From: Mycobacterium kyorinense
GTDB taxonomy: Bacteria > Actinomycetota > Actinomycetes > Mycobacteriales > Mycobacteriaceae
Reading direction: 5' to 3'
Assembly (NCBI RefSeq): GCF_002101735.1
Contig: NZ_LQPE01000031.1
Location: forward strand, 48,476-112,475
DNA: 64,000 nucleotides
The notes below the pieces were generated by a model that worked only from the letters and a program-made list of their open reading frames with translations, was not told the origin of the DNA and did not search any database. Both the position numbers and the translations under genes were made by a program. This document shows, piece after piece, positions 9,179-18,894 of the stretch. Every line of letters begins with the position of its first letter. Position 1 is the stretch's first letter.

Positions 9179-10267
9179 TCACGTCACGTGTTCAGCGGAC
9201 AGCTGGCCGCACGCGGCGGCGATCTCCCGGCCACGGGTGTCACGAACCGTGCAGGACACGCCCTCGGCCCGCACGCGCCGGACGAACTCGCGCTGCGCGG
9301 GTTTCGGGCTGGCGTCCCAGTCGCTGCCCGGTGTGGGGTTGAGCGGGATGACGTTCACGTGAGCCAGCGGTCCCAGCGCGCGATGCAAGAGCGCGCCCAG
9401 CAGCTCGGCTCGCCACGGCTGGTCGTTGACGTCGCGGATCAGCGCGTATTCGATCGACACCCGCCGGCCGGTGACGTCGGCGTAGTAGCGGGCGGCGTCC
9501 AGCGCTTCGGCGACCTTCCACCGGTTGTTGACCGGCACCAGCGTGTCGCGCAGCTCGTCGTCGGGGGCGTGCAGCGACAGCGCAAGCGTCACCCCCAGTC
9601 GCTCGTCGGCGAGCTTGCGGATGGCCGGGGCCAGGCCGACCGTGGACACCGTCACCGCCCTCGCGGAGATGCCGAATCCGGACGTGATGCCCCGCACCGC
9701 GGCGACGACCCGCGTGTAGTTGGCCAGCGGCTCACCCATGCCCATGAACACCACGTTCGACAACCGGTCGCCGAACTCGTCGCGCAACTCCACGGCCGCG
9801 GCCCGCACTTGCTCGAGGATCTCCGCGGTGGACAGGTTGCGGGTCAGCCCGCCCTGTCCCGTCGCGCAGAACGGGCACGCCATCCCGCAGCCGGCCTGCG
9901 AGGAGATGCACACCGTATTGCGCTGCGGGTAACGCATCAGCACCGACTCGAAGGTGGTGCCGGCAGGGTCGTCGACGGCCCGCCACAACATCTTGCGGGT
10001 CTGGCCGGCATCGCAGGTGATCTCGCTGGCCGGAGCAAGAAGCGTCGGGAACAACGCCTCGGCGACCCGCTCGCGCACCGCGGCGGGCAGATCGGTCATC
10101 TGCCGCGGGTCGGCGATCAGCCGGCCGTAGTACTGGTGGGCGAGCTGTTTGGCGCGATACGCCGGCAGGCCCAGCTCGGCGACGGCGGCGGCGCGGCCCG
10201 CCTCGTCGAGGTCGGCGAAATGCCGCGGCGGCAGGGCCCGCCGGGGCGCGTCGAACACCAGCTTCAT
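9179..10267 (-). CDS. rlmN: Dual-specificity 23S rRNA/tRNA C2-adenosine methyltransferase RlmN
   Basis: A radical-SAM enzyme that methylates A2503 of 23S rRNA and A37 of some tRNAs. The radical-SAM cluster motif is C-G-M-A-C-P-F-C (Cys127, Cys131 and Cys134), followed by A-T-G-Q-G-G. The second catalytic cysteine lies in the C-terminal [11 protein letters not shown]. The length of 362 residues is standard. The start codon overlaps the cdsA stop by four bases, so it is translated in the pyrH-frr-cdsA-rlmN unit. Confidence 0.96.
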   Translation of the reverse strand: MKLVFDAPRRALPPRHFADLDEAGRAAAVAELGLPAYRAKQLAHQYYGRLIADPRQMTDLPAAVRERVAEALFPTLLAPASEITCDAGQTRKMLWRAVDDPAGTTFESVLMRYPQRNTVCISSQAGCGMACPFCATGQGGLTRNLSTAEILEQVRAAAVELRDEFGDRLSNVVFMGMGEPLANYTRVVAAVRGITSGFGISARAVTVSTVGLAPAIRKLADERLGVTLALSLHAPDDELRDTLVPVNNRWKVAEALDAARYYADVTGRRVSIEYALIRDVNDQPWRAELLGALLHRALGPLAHVNVIPLNPTPGSDWDASPKPAQREFVRRVRAEGVSCTVRDTRGREIAAACGQLSAEHVT

Positions 10268-11163
10268 GGCACCAGGGTCAACACGACCCAGGCGGCCACC
10301 GCCGACGGCAGAAAGCCGTCGAACCGGTCCATCACCCCGCCGTGCCCGGGCAGCAGGCTGCCCATGTCCTTGATGCCCAGGTCACGCTTGACCTGCGATT
10401 CCACCAGGTCGCCAAGGGTGGCGGTGGCGACCAGGATGAAACCCAGCAGGACGCCGATCCACCACGGCTTGCCGCCCAGATACGTCACGGTCAGGGCGGT
10501 GGCAGTCACCCCGAACACCAGCGACCCGACCAGCCCTTCCCACGACTTCTTCGGGCTGATCGCCGGGACCATCGGGTGCTTGCCGAACAACACGCCCGCC
10601 GCGTACCCGCCCACGTCGGAGGCCACCACGCCGACCGCCAGCGCAAACGCGCGGCCGGGGCCGTCTTGCGGATAGACCAGCAGCGCCGCGAACGACGCGA
10701 ACAACGGGACCCAGGCGGCCAGGAAAACCGTCGCCGACACGTCACGCAGGTAGTTGGCCGGAGAGGCGTCGGGCACCGGCGCCGCGCGACGACCGTGGGG
10801 GCTCAGCAGCCGCCAGATCATGCAGACCACGACGGTGGCGCCGAACCCGGCCAGCGCGCCGCGCGCCCCGAACGGCCAGGTGAGCCACAGCGTGGCCTGC
10901 CCGCCGACCACCAGCGGGATGACCGGAATCACGTACCCGGCGGCGCCCAGCCGCCGCACCACCTCGAGCGTGCCCAAAAAGACGCCGGCGGCCACGATGC
11001 CGACGAACGCATACCGCGCATACAGCAAGCTGGCGATGACGGCGCCGCCCAGTACCGCGCCGACGATGATGGCGACGGGCAGGTTCCGACCGGCCCGTGA
11101 GGTCTTCTGCGCCGACCCCTTCGCCGGGGTACCTGCGCCGGTATCAGTGCCTGCCACAGACAT
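10264..11163 (-). CDS. cdsA: Phosphatidate cytidylyltransferase
   Basis: Makes CDP-diacylglycerol from phosphatidate and CTP, the branch point to all mycobacterial phospholipids including PIMs. The 299-residue product starts at the ATG at 11163; the open frame extending upstream overlaps frr and is noise. After a ~30-residue polar N terminus it has about eight membrane helices. The C-terminal CDP-alcohol signature [11 protein letters not shown] is followed by [12 protein letters not shown]. It sits between frr and rlmN, as in most actinobacteria. Confidence 0.95.
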   Translation of the reverse strand: MSVAGTDTGAGTPAKGSAQKTSRAGRNLPVAIIVGAVLGGAVIASLLYARYAFVGIVAAGVFLGTLEVVRRLGAAGYVIPVIPLVVGGQATLWLTWPFGARGALAGFGATVVVCMIWRLLSPHGRRAAPVPDASPANYLRDVSATVFLAAWVPLFASFAALLVYPQDGPGRAFALAVGVVASDVGGYAAGVLFGKHPMVPAISPKKSWEGLVGSLVFGVTATALTVTYLGGKPWWIGVLLGFILVATATLGDLVESQVKRDLGIKDMGSLLPGHGGVMDRFDGFLPSAVAAWVVLTLVP

Positions 11164-11179
11164 CGTTGCTGAGCGGCCG

Positions 11180-11737
11180 CTAGACCTCCAGCAGCTCGCC
11201 TTCTTTGTGTTTGACCAGCTCGTCGATCTGGGCGACGTACTGGTGGGTGGTTTTGTCCAGGTCCTTCTCTGCCCGGCCGACCTCGTCCTCACCGGCCTCA
11301 CCGTCCTTGCGGATGCGGTGCAGCTCCTCCATCGCCTTGCGGCGGATGTTGCGCACCGAAACCCTGGCTTCCTCCCCCTTGTGCTTGGCCTGCTTGACCA
11401 GCTCGCGGCGACGCTCCTCGGTCAGCTGCGGCACGGCCACCCGGATCAGGGTTCCGTCGTTGGTGGGGTTGACGCCCAAGTCGGAGTTGCGGATCGCGGT
11501 CTCGATCGCATGCAGCTGGTTGGCCTCGTACGGCTTGATGACGACCAGCCGCGCTTCGGGGACGTTGATGCTGGCCAGCTGGGTGATCGGGGTGGCGGCG
11601 CCGTAGTAGTCGATGACGATCCGGGAGAACATTCCGGGGTTGGCCCGGCCGGTCCGGATGGTCGACAGGTCGTCGCGGGCCACCGACACGGCCTTTTCCA
11701 TTTTCTCTTCGGCGTCGAAGAGAGTCTCCTCAATCAT
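11180..11737 (-). CDS. frr: Ribosome recycling factor
   Basis: Releases the ribosome from mRNA after termination, together with EF-G. The ATG at 11737 gives the standard 185-residue protein ([13 protein letters not shown]), with AGGAGG about 10-12 bp upstream. Conserved segments include [21 protein letters not shown] and V-S-V-R-N-I-R-R. It lies 16 bp after pyrH and 16 bp before cdsA. Confidence 0.97.
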   Translation of the reverse strand: MIEETLFDAEEKMEKAVSVARDDLSTIRTGRANPGMFSRIVIDYYGAATPITQLASINVPEARLVVIKPYEANQLHAIETAIRNSDLGVNPTNDGTLIRVAVPQLTEERRRELVKQAKHKGEEARVSVRNIRRKAMEELHRIRKDGEAGEDEVGRAEKDLDKTTHQYVAQIDELVKHKEGELLEV

Positions 11738-11753
11738 GTTTGCGCCGCTCCTC

Positions 11754-12545
11754 CTAGGTGGTGACCAGCGTCCCGATTTTCTCACCCGCCACCGCGCGGG
11801 CGATATTGCCGTCGGTCAGCAAGTTGAACACCAGGATCGGCATGCCATTGTCCATACACAGGCTGAACGCGGTGGCGTCGGCCACCCGCAGGCCGCGGTC
11901 GATCACTTCGCGGTGGCTGATCGCGGTGAGCAGCTCTGCTTCGGGGTTGGCCCGCGGGTCCTCGGCGAACACCCCGTCGACCGCCTTGGCCATCAATACC
12001 ACCTCGGCGCCGATCTCCAGGGCGCGCTGCGCGGCGGTGGTGTCGGTGGAGAAGTACGGCAGTCCCATGCCGGCGCCGAAGATCACCACCCGGCCCTTCT
12101 CCAGATGCCGGCGGGCGCGCAACGGAATGTAGGGCTCGGCCACCTGACCCATCGTGATCGCGGTCTGGACCCGCGTGTCGATGCCCTCTTTTTGCAGAAA
12201 GTCTTGCAGCGCAAGGCTGTTCATAACGGTGCCGAGCATGCCCATGTAGTCCGAACGGGTGCGCTCCATCCCGCGCTGCTGCAGCTGCGCACCGCGGAAG
12301 AAGTTGCCGCCGCCGATGACGACGGCAACCTGAACGCCGTCGCGGACCACCTCGGCGATCTGGCGGGCCACCTGGGCCACCACGTCGGGGTCCAGCCCGA
12401 CCTGCCCGCCGCCGAACATTTCGCCGCCGAGCTTGAGCAGCACTCGCGAGTATTTGGGCCGGCGTGGCGGTTCTGCGCCGGGATAGCCGTTGTCCGGTGG
12501 AAATGCCTCGACGCCGTTGGTGCTCGTCGGCTCCTGCTCCGTCAT
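11754..12545 (-). CDS. pyrH: Uridylate kinase
   Basis: Phosphorylates UMP to UDP. The ATG at 12545 gives 263 residues with the mycobacterial N-terminal extension (~30 residues) before the amino-acid-kinase core [11 protein letters not shown]. Other conserved parts are [11 protein letters not shown] and [14 protein letters not shown]. It heads the pyrH-frr-cdsA-rlmN operon. In many bacteria tsf and rpsB lie directly upstream; here they are ~27 kb away with an accessory island between. Confidence 0.97.
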   Translation of the reverse strand: MTEQEPTSTNGVEAFPPDNGYPGAEPPRRPKYSRVLLKLGGEMFGGGQVGLDPDVVAQVARQIAEVVRDGVQVAVVIGGGNFFRGAQLQQRGMERTRSDYMGMLGTVMNSLALQDFLQKEGIDTRVQTAITMGQVAEPYIPLRARRHLEKGRVVIFGAGMGLPYFSTDTTAAQRALEIGAEVVLMAKAVDGVFAEDPRANPEAELLTAISHREVIDRGLRVADATAFSLCMDNGMPILVFNLLTDGNIARAVAGEKIGTLVTT

Positions 12546-12660
12546 CAGACTCCTCGCATGCGAGAGCGCCTTGCGGCCACCCCCAGGACAGCACCTCCTA
12601 TCCTGCCTCATGGCTGGTCGCGGCGTTCGAGGTGGAGCAGATTCGGCGGCGAAGAGCGCT

Positions 12661-14148
12661 TTACGACGACCGGGTCAGGCCCCGCGTCGCCGGTCCTTCC
12701 AGCAGCGTGCCGTCCGGCGCGAACCGCGAACCGTGCAGCGGGCATTCCCACGACTTGTCGGCGTCGTTCCAGTTGACGATGCCGCCCAAATGCGGGCACA
12801 CCGGCGAAACACGGTGCGCCACACCGTCAACCGTGCACTGCGCTTCCATATGCCACGGCGGCCCCTTGACCACGCCGCCGTCGGTCGAGGAATCGCGGCC
12901 CAATCGCGTCACCGGCGCCACCCATCCCTTGGCCATGTGCACTGCGACCTCGAGATTCGCGCGCACCGCCGTGGTGATGCCGGCGATTTCGTGCGGGCTC
13001 CACGCCGCGAACGCCTTGGACCAGTCCATCCGCCCGCCCAGGATCCGGCCGCTGAGCACAAGCGCCGCCGCAACCCCGGCGGCCAGCCCCCACTTGTTGA
13101 AACCCGTTGCGATGAACACCTTTTCGTCGCCGGGCAAGATCGTCCCGACGTAGGGCAGATGGTCGACGGGCGTGTAGTCCTGCGCAGACCATTGGTAGGT
13201 CTGGGTGGCGCCGGGATAGTGCTCGCGCGCCCACGACGCCAACTCCTCCAGCTCGGCGGTGGGGCTCTTGCGGCCCACCACGTGGCTGGCGCCGGCGACG
13301 ACGAGCCGCTCGCCGTCCCCGGCCGGCGCGTATCGCACCGACCGGGTCGGCGAACCGGCCGAGATGAACATCGGCCGGGTGATGGCGCCGGGAACCTCGA
13401 ACGCCATGCAGTAGGACCTGTTGGGCTTCAGCCGCGCGAAGTATCCACCGCGGTCCAAAATCGGCATGCCGGTGGCGAGCACGCACTGCGCCGCGTCGAC
13501 GTCAACCTCTGCGTCCCCGCTCCGCGCGGTCAGTCGCACGCGGCCGTTGCGGTGCGAGAGCCCCTGCACCCGCACACCCTCGACGAGTCGACCGCCGCGC
13601 TGAGTGAGCTCACCAATCAGGCTGTCCAGCAAGGGCATTGGGTCAAGCTGCGCCTGGTCGGCCAGCCGCACGCCGCCATGGTAGGGGAACGGCACGTCGG
13701 CGTCGTCGTCCCATTCCGCGTCGAGTCCCGCCAACCGGCAGGCAGCCAGTTCCGCACGCGCCGTCTCCACCTCGCCCGCCGACTGCGCATAGGTGTAGGC
13801 GTCCTCCCGTTGAACCGCAACACCGTTCGCCTCGCAGTAGTGCAGGAGCCAATCCTGGCCCTCCCGATTGCCCCGCACGTAGTCCCGCGCGATATCGGCG
13901 CCATGGTGGGACACGATCTGCGAGAGCATGGTGCCCTGCAGCAGGCTGATCTTGCCGGTGGTGTTGCCGGTGGTCACCGCGCCGGGGCTGCGCGCCTCTA
14001 ACACCAGCACGTCCTTACCGGCCCGGGCCAGCAGCACAGCGGTCGTCAGCCCCGTGATGCCGGCGCCCACGACCACCACGTCGGCGGACGGTTGTGCCAG
14101 ATTGGTTTCGGCGTTGTCCCGACTACGCCCGGCCAGCCACAGCGACAT
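12661..14148 (-). CDS. FAD-dependent oxidoreductase with C-terminal Rieske [2Fe-2S] domain
   Basis: The ATG at 14148 has GGAGG at 8-bp spacing; a second ATG two codons upstream is possible. The 495-residue product has an FAD-binding DAO-type fold (V-V-V-G-A-G-I-T-G near residue 27, then L-E-A-R at the end of the second strand). A Rieske domain occupies about residues 410-495, with the cluster ligands C-P-H-L-G-G and C-P-L-H-G-S. This architecture is found in glycine-oxidase-like proteins of unknown substrate. Expression may be stress linked, since the divergent neighbour is a CsbD-like gene. No close counterpart at this position in M. tuberculosis is recalled. Confidence 0.85.
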   Translation of the reverse strand: MSLWLAGRSRDNAETNLAQPSADVVVVGAGITGLTTAVLLARAGKDVLVLEARSPGAVTTGNTTGKISLLQGTMLSQIVSHHGADIARDYVRGNREGQDWLLHYCEANGVAVQREDAYTYAQSAGEVETARAELAACRLAGLDAEWDDDADVPFPYHGGVRLADQAQLDPMPLLDSLIGELTQRGGRLVEGVRVQGLSHRNGRVRLTARSGDAEVDVDAAQCVLATGMPILDRGGYFARLKPNRSYCMAFEVPGAITRPMFISAGSPTRSVRYAPAGDGERLVVAGASHVVGRKSPTAELEELASWAREHYPGATQTYQWSAQDYTPVDHLPYVGTILPGDEKVFIATGFNKWGLAAGVAAALVLSGRILGGRMDWSKAFAAWSPHEIAGITTAVRANLEVAVHMAKGWVAPVTRLGRDSSTDGGVVKGPPWHMEAQCTVDGVAHRVSPVCPHLGGIVNWNDADKSWECPLHGSRFAPDGTLLEGPATRGLTRSS

Positions 14149-14195
14149 TTCCATCGCCTCCACATACCCGGCCCGGCGTGGGCGAAACAACCGGA

Positions 14196-14222
14196 GGTTT
14201 GAGCCCGCGGCGCGGTGGGAAT
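14196..14222 (+). promoter_or_regulatory. SigF-like promoter for the CsbD gene
   Basis: GGTTT at 14196-14200 and GGGAAT at 14217-14222 are separated by 16 bp. This fits the mycobacterial SigF pattern (GTTT, 15-17 bp, GGGTAT-like). It lies ~110 bp upstream of the CsbD start. csbD-type genes are general-stress genes controlled by the related SigB in Bacillus, so the match is biologically sensible. It is a motif match only. Confidence 0.5.
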
Positions 14223-14334
14223 CCGCCGAAACGCGGCGGGAAGAGCGCGAAGATGACGAAGTCTTTGCGCCGCGCCGATAACCGGTCGAGACCTGGGCCG
14301 GTCCACGAGCAAGACAGCCAATGAGGAGGAATCC

Positions 14335-14577
14335 ATGGCGGAGGACAACAAGAGCGGACCCGCGGAAGGCGTGAAGGGCGTCGTCGAGGACGTCAAAGGC
14401 AAGGCCAAGGAAGCCGCAGGCAACGTGCTCGGCCAAGACGAGATGGCCCGCGAGGGTAAGGCCCAGCAGGACAAGGCCGAAGCCCAACGCGACGCGGCCA
14501 AGAAGGAAGCCGAAGCCGACGCCGCGCGCGGCAGCGCCGCCGCCTCGGAGAAGCGCGAGCAGTCTCACCAGCAGTAG
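14335..14577 (+). CDS. CsbD-like stress protein
   Basis: An 80-residue, highly charged, almost entirely helical protein without aromatic residues. The N-terminal ~45 residues carry the CsbD pattern G-x-x-x-x-V-K-G-x-x-K-E-x-x-G (here V-E-D-V-K-G-K-A-K-E-A-A-G-N-V-L-G), followed by an Ala/Glu/Lys/Gln-rich tail. CsbD family members are general-stress proteins; mycobacterial ones are also called microaggregate-binding proteins. AGGAGG lies 6 bp before the ATG. A clear hairpin terminator follows the gene. Confidence 0.85.
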   Translation: MAEDNKSGPAEGVKGVVEDVKGKAKEAAGNVLGQDEMAREGKAQQDKAEAQRDAAKKEAEADAARGSAAASEKREQSHQQ

Positions 14578-14592
14578 CTGGATACAAGGACG

Positions 14593-14620
14593 GGCCCGGT
14601 CTGCAGTGACGGACCGGGCC
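14593..14620 (+). terminator. Intrinsic terminator after the CsbD gene
   Basis: GGCCCGGTC at 14593-14601 pairs perfectly with GACCGGGCC at 14612-14620 around a 10-base loop, 16 bp after the stop codon. There is no T tract, which is usual for mycobacterial hairpin terminators. Confidence 0.75.
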
Positions 14621-14718
14621 TGTCGCACGTCTGGATAACCGGATCAAATTTCCGGCGTATCGGAATAATGCAGGGTGGATCGGGGTAACCTGATGTTTGC
14701 CCTACAGGGGAGATACGG

Positions 14719-15426
14719 GTGGATGTCCTGCTGCTTACTGATCAGGCCGATTTCGCATCGGTGTTGCCGACGCTGGAGTTGTTCGCGGAGAAGCTGCGTC
14801 AGGCTCCGCTGAGCGACAGTACCGCGGGCCAACACGAGCGCGCCGACATCGCCATCATCGATGCGCGGGCCAACCTGCCCGCGGCGCGCAAGGCCTGCCA
14901 GCGGCTGACGGCCACCGCGCCCGCCGTCGCGGTGGTGGCCGTTGTGGACGCCGCCGACTTCGTCGCGGTCGACCTCGACTGGCATTTCGACGACGTGCTG
15001 TTGGCCAACGCCAGCGCGGCGGAGTTGTATGCGCGGTTGCGGTTGGCGGTCGCGCGGCGGCGCAGCTCGCTGGAAGGCATCTGGGAGTTCGGCGACCTGG
15101 TGCTGCACCCGGCCAGCTACACCACATTGTTGGCGGGCCGCCATCTCGACCTGACGCTCACCGAGTTCAAATTGCTCAATTACCTTGTGCAGCATGCCGG
15201 TCAGGCGTTCACCCGCACCCGGCTGATGCACGAAGTGTGGGGTTACGACTGCGACCACCGGGCCCGCACGGTCGACGTCCATGTGCAACGCCTGCGCGCC
15301 AAACTCGGGCCCGAGCACGAGTCGATCATCGACACTGTCCGCGGCGTCGGCTACATGGCCGTGACCCCGCCGCAACCACGCTGGATCGTCAGCGAGCGAG
15401 CCGTCAGCCCGGTACGGGCGTCGTAG
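14719..15426 (+). CDS. OmpR/PhoB-type winged-helix regulator (Rv2884/GlnR-like)
   Basis: The GTG at 14719 with AGGGGAG upstream gives 235 residues. The N-terminal half (1-110) is an atypical receiver domain: D-I-A-I-I-D keeps one Asp, but the acidic cluster normally at the end of strand 1 is replaced by L-L-T-D-Q-A. That suggests it is not controlled by ordinary histidine-kinase phosphorylation, as in GlnR. The C-terminal winged helix (about 130-215) has L-T-L-T-E-F-K-L-L-N-Y-L and the recognition helix A-R-T-V-D-V-H-V-Q-R-L-R-A-K-L. It occupies the position of Rv2884. No sensor kinase is adjacent. Confidence 0.85.
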   Translation: MDVLLLTDQADFASVLPTLELFAEKLRQAPLSDSTAGQHERADIAIIDARANLPAARKACQRLTATAPAVAVVAVVDAADFVAVDLDWHFDDVLLANASAAELYARLRLAVARRRSSLEGIWEFGDLVLHPASYTTLLAGRHLDLTLTEFKLLNYLVQHAGQAFTRTRLMHEVWGYDCDHRARTVDVHVQRLRAKLGPEHESIIDTVRGVGYMAVTPPQPRWIVSERAVSPVRAS

Positions 15427-15430
15427 TCAG

Positions 15431-16366
15431 TCACCCGAACAGCGGCAACGCCCGCTTGCGGGTCAAGGCGTCCATTCCGCGCTGAATGCTGTCCTGCACC
15501 TCGTGGTACTTGGCGTCGACGTACTCGTCGTCGTCGGCGCGGGCGGGGTCGTGGTCCAACTCGACGGGCGGCATGAACCGGGTGCGGATCTTGGCCGGCA
15601 GCGGAAACTGCGGCAGCGCCGCGGGCGCGATGCCCCACGGCAGCGAGACCGCCAGCGGAAACACCTTGAGCCGCAACAACTTGTCCAGTCGCAGGGCATG
15701 GGAGAGCCTGTCGCCGCGGATCAGCACCGGCATGGCGTCGGCGCCGCCTACCGTGGCGATCGGGACGATCGGCACGCCGGCGCGAATTGCCATCTTGACA
15801 AAGCCTTTTCGGCCGGCGAGGTTGGCGCGGTCCCGCTCGGCCCACGGGCGCAGCGAATCCACCTCGCCGCCCGGCCACAACGCGACGTCACGCCCTTCGG
15901 CCAGCGCGGTGGCAATGGCGTCCGGCGCTGCCGGCAGCACCCCCATCGACCGGAAGAACCGGCCGAAGCCCGGGATGGCCATCAGCGCATCGTGAGCGGT
16001 GCCGTGCAGCGTGCGCTCCGAGCCGAACCGCCGCCACCATTGCAGCCCGACGGTCCAGGCGTCCCACACGAACGGCGCACCGGAATGGATGCCCACCAGC
16101 AGTACCGGCGGCTCGCCGACGTTCTCCCAGCCGTCGATTTCCATCCGAAACCAGTAGTCCACCAACAGATTCCAGAAGAACTTTTGGCGGTGCAAGCTGG
16201 CCTCGTCCTGCCGGGAAAGGTCCCAGCGGCCGGCCCGGCGGGCCACCCAGCCGCTCAGGCCGCCCTGCTGTCCGCTGCGCCGGTCCTCCATCGCGGCACG
16301 CGCTTGGTCGGCCTGTTGCTGCGCCTGCCGACGCACACGGGCAGGTCTGTGGTCGGTGGTACTCAT
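15431..16366 (-). CDS. Lysophospholipid/diacylglycerol-type acyltransferase (LPLAT family)
   Basis: The 311-residue product starts at ATG 16366. A basic, Gln/Arg-rich N terminus precedes a PlsC-like acyltransferase core: V-G-I-H-S-G-A-P-F-V-W-D carries the catalytic His, then L-W-P-G-G-E-V-D-S-L-R and G-F-V-K-M-A-I-R-A-G-V-P-I-V-P match blocks II-III of the MGAT-like LPLAT subgroup. The canonical H-x4-D is replaced by H-S-x-A-P-F-V-W-D. The enzyme probably transfers an acyl chain to a lipid acceptor at the membrane. From memory, Rv1920 in M. tuberculosis is of this type and also lies near an mpt63 gene. Confidence 0.8.
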   Translation of the reverse strand: MSTTDHRPARVRRQAQQQADQARAAMEDRRSGQQGGLSGWVARRAGRWDLSRQDEASLHRQKFFWNLLVDYWFRMEIDGWENVGEPPVLLVGIHSGAPFVWDAWTVGLQWWRRFGSERTLHGTAHDALMAIPGFGRFFRSMGVLPAAPDAIATALAEGRDVALWPGGEVDSLRPWAERDRANLAGRKGFVKMAIRAGVPIVPIATVGGADAMPVLIRGDRLSHALRLDKLLRLKVFPLAVSLPWGIAPAALPQFPLPAKIRTRFMPPVELDHDPARADDDEYVDAKYHEVQDSIQRGMDALTRKRALPLFG

Positions 16367-16465
16367 GGCGATTCGGATACCCGATCCGGCTGTCTGCAAC
16401 GCCTTCGAATGGCCTATGCATGCAAGCTCCCCGCGTCAATGACGCGGGGAGGCCGCCGATAACCG

Positions 16466-16963
16466 TCAGGGATGGGTGGCGTTGGACGGTGTCGTCCAGA
16501 TCAGGACGTCCTCTACCCCGTCGTTGTAGACCACGCCGTTCGGCGGCGGGCCGGTCACGTCGAAGTAGATCTTCCCGTTGGCCTGCTGGCCCTGGTTGAG
16601 CGGTGCCGGCGGGACGCCGTTCGGAACCGCCGTCGTGTCGATCACGCGGTAGGTGGTCCCGTCGGCCGCGCGGGCGTTGAAGTCCGAGATCAGCGGCGTG
16701 ACGGTCCCACCGTCCGACCGCACCGTGACGTCGGCCTGGTAGAGCTTGCCCTGCGGAGTGTAGCCGGGAATCACCATGTTGCTCGGCTGCAAGTTGTTCA
16801 CCGTGTAGTTGGTGACCATCGGGCCGTCGAACAGCGATTCGCTGGTTCCCAAAGATTGGATGGTGGGCGGCGCGGCCGACGCCATGCCTGCGCCGAAAAC
16901 ACCGGCAGCCGCGAGTGCAGCAGCCCCAATCCCCGTTTTCACAGTTGTCGAGGTGAACTTCAC
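16466..16963 (-). CDS. mpt63: Secreted immunogenic protein MPT63 family (DUF1942)
   Basis: The GTG at 16963 has GAGAGGAG at 5-bp spacing and gives 165 residues. The signal peptide (Lys-rich start, then an Ala/Gly hydrophobic core) ends at A-S-A-A-P near residue 30. The mature part matches the MPT63 immunoglobulin-like fold: V-I-P-G-Y, V-T-P-L-I-S-D-F-N-A-R, G-K-I-Y-F-D-V-T-G-P and the C-terminal E-D-V-L-I-W. MPT63 is a small secreted antigen of unknown function. This may be the orthologue of Rv1926c or a paralogue. Confidence 0.85.
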   Translation of the reverse strand: MKFTSTTVKTGIGAAALAAAGVFGAGMASAAPPTIQSLGTSESLFDGPMVTNYTVNNLQPSNMVIPGYTPQGKLYQADVTVRSDGGTVTPLISDFNARAADGTTYRVIDTTAVPNGVPPAPLNQGQQANGKIYFDVTGPPPNGVVYNDGVEDVLIWTTPSNATHP

Positions 16964-17303
16964 GCTAACTCCTCTCGTTCGCGTCGTTTGAGGATTCGTT
17001 CTCGAGGCGGCGGCCAGGCTCACTACAGTCGCCGCCCGCAATCGCCGCATACCCACCTGCACCGACCTCAAACACAATGCGGACGCCCGACGGCAAACAC
17101 ATCTTTTACCGCGGTGTAAGCGCATGCCTCGCGTGATTAGCCGTTTCTGGTGGCGGGTAGCGCCGGGGGGGTGAACAAAGCGGGCCGAGAGAATTGGCGA
17201 CACCGGCTGATGACGATCGGCCACGACCCGTTGAAGGAGACCCGCTGAGCCGCCGGCCGACGAGGACCCGGATATCCCGAGCGCCGGTCCGCCGCCGCCG
17301 TAA
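16964..17303. other. Non-coding stretch upstream of mpt63
   Basis: The stretch holds the leader and probable promoter of mpt63 (AT-richer around 17085-17130). No open frame is supported: frames on both strands that cross it have no ribosome-binding site and no recognisable protein. The SDR-family remnant begins immediately after it. Confidence 0.4.
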
Positions 17304-17522
17304 TACGCCACCGGCAAAGGACTTCTGGGCGATAGGGGAATTCGTGTCAACAGCGTGGCACCGGGCTCGATCTGGACGCCGCTGATCCCGTCGACGATGC
17401 CCGCGGAGAAAGTGAAGTCGTTCGGGGAGAACGTGCCGCTGGCCTCCGACGAGGCCAGCTATATCTCCGGCGCGCGGGTGGCGGTCACCGGCGGGGTGGC
17501 CGATTCTATAGGAGCCTTGTAA
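17304..17522 (+). pseudogene. Short-chain dehydrogenase/reductase remnant
   Basis: The frame reads Y-A-T-G-K-G, the catalytic Tyr-x3-Lys site. It then jumps straight to G-D-R-G-I-R-V-N-S-V-A-P-G, S-I-W-T-P-L-I-P and A-S-D-E-A-S-Y-I-S-G, which are consecutive signatures of the C-terminal third of classical SDR enzymes, and ends at a TAA. The N-terminal Rossmann part is missing; a stop directly precedes the Tyr. Pieces are also missing between the Lys and G-D-R and before A-S-D-E. It has no start codon or ribosome-binding site, so it is a decayed fragment. Confidence 0.8.
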
Positions 17523-17645
17523 GCCGCCGTCGACCACCCAAACACGTTTGGGTGCAGTGCAATTGGTGTAGACTGGGCCTGTGCGCGGGTGGAGTGACTC
17601 CGCCGCTCCTTAAGAACACAACGTCAGCCCGCGGTTAGGCAGCTA

Positions 17646-18806
17646 GTGCATCGTCGGACGGTCCTGAAGCTGCCGGTGGTGCTTGTCGCAGGCGCAGCAC
17701 TGGCCCAACTGCCGCGCGCCTACGCGGAGGAGCCGGGCCGCTGGCCCGCCGAGCGCGCACACCAGTGGTACCAAGCGCAAGGCTGGCTCGTCGGCGCGAA
17801 CTACATCACCTCCAACGCGGTCAACCAACTCGAAATGTTCCAGGCCGAGACCTACGACGCGAGCCGCATCGACACCGAGTTGGGGTGGGCCCGGTTGCTC
17901 GGGTTCAACTGTGTGCGGGTGTTTCTGCACGATCTGTTGTGGGCCCAGGACCAGCGCGGCTTCCAACGACGTCTCGCCCAGTTCGTGGGGATCGCAGCAC
18001 GCCACGGCATCAAACCGATGTTCGTGCTGTTCGACTCGTGCTGGGATCCCTTCCCCAAACCGGGCGAGCAGCCCGCACCGCGGCCCGGTGTGCACAACTC
18101 CCGCTGGGTTCAAAGCCCGGGAGCCGAGCACCTCGCTGACGGCGCATACCGTCGCGTCCTGCAGGACTATGTCACCGGGGTGTTGGCTCAATTCCGCAGC
18201 GACGATCGCGTTTTGGGCTGGGACCTGTGGAACGAACCCGACAACCCGTCTCGGGTGTATGGCCAGGTCGAGCGAAAAGACAAGCAGGAACTCGTCGCAG
18301 ACCTGCTTCCCCAGGTGTTCCGGTGGGCACGTTCAGTCGATCCGGACCAACCGCTGACCAGTGGGGTATGGCGCGGCGTATGGGGAGATCCGGGGCGGCG
18401 CAGCGTGATTGTGGACACCCAACTCGCCAACTCGGACATCATCACGTTCCACAACTACGGCCAGCCCGCGGCGTTCGAGGCGCGGATTACTGAGCTGCTG
18501 TCGTTCGGGCGACCGATCCTGTGTACCGAGTACATGGCCCGGCCGCTGGGCAGCAGCATCGAGGCGATACTGCCAATTGCCAAGCGGTACAACGTTGCCG
18601 CGATCAACTGGGGCTTGGTGGCCGGCAAGACCCAAACCTACTTCCCTTGGGACTCATGGGATCACGCCTACACGGCGATGCCCGACGTGTGGTTTCACGA
18701 CCTGCTCCAGCCGGACGGGCGGCCGTATCACGACTCGGAAATCACCGCGATTTCGCCCGTCGATCGGATGGAGATTCCGCCTGGCGCTCGGGAGCAAAGC
18801 CACTAA
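17646..18806 (+). CDS. Secreted glycoside hydrolase, GH5/cellulase-like
   Basis: The 386-residue product starts at a GTG with a twin-arginine-like signal (H-R-R-T-V-L-K followed by a hydrophobic stretch and A-Y-A), so export is expected. The rest is a TIM-barrel hydrolase: G-F-N-C-V-R-V-F-L, then L-G-W-D-L-W-N-E-P-D-N with the acid/base Glu, F-H-N-Y-G, and C-T-E-Y-M-A-R-P with the probable nucleophile Glu. This order matches clan GH-A family 5. The substrate is unknown; plant beta-glucans or mannans are possible for an environmental mycobacterium. It is monocistronic as far as can be seen. Confidence 0.82.
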   Translation: MHRRTVLKLPVVLVAGAALAQLPRAYAEEPGRWPAERAHQWYQAQGWLVGANYITSNAVNQLEMFQAETYDASRIDTELGWARLLGFNCVRVFLHDLLWAQDQRGFQRRLAQFVGIAARHGIKPMFVLFDSCWDPFPKPGEQPAPRPGVHNSRWVQSPGAEHLADGAYRRVLQDYVTGVLAQFRSDDRVLGWDLWNEPDNPSRVYGQVERKDKQELVADLLPQVFRWARSVDPDQPLTSGVWRGVWGDPGRRSVIVDTQLANSDIITFHNYGQPAAFEARITELLSFGRPILCTEYMARPLGSSIEAILPIAKRYNVAAINWGLVAGKTQTYFPWDSWDHAYTAMPDVWFHDLLQPDGRPYHDSEITAISPVDRMEIPPGAREQSH

Positions 18807-18894
18807 CTGACAGTGCTCCGGTCTGCCGGGTGAAATTCGCAGAAAATCCGCGAAAGTTCGTTTGGTGCTGTTCAATTGAGGGTAGACGGCGAAC

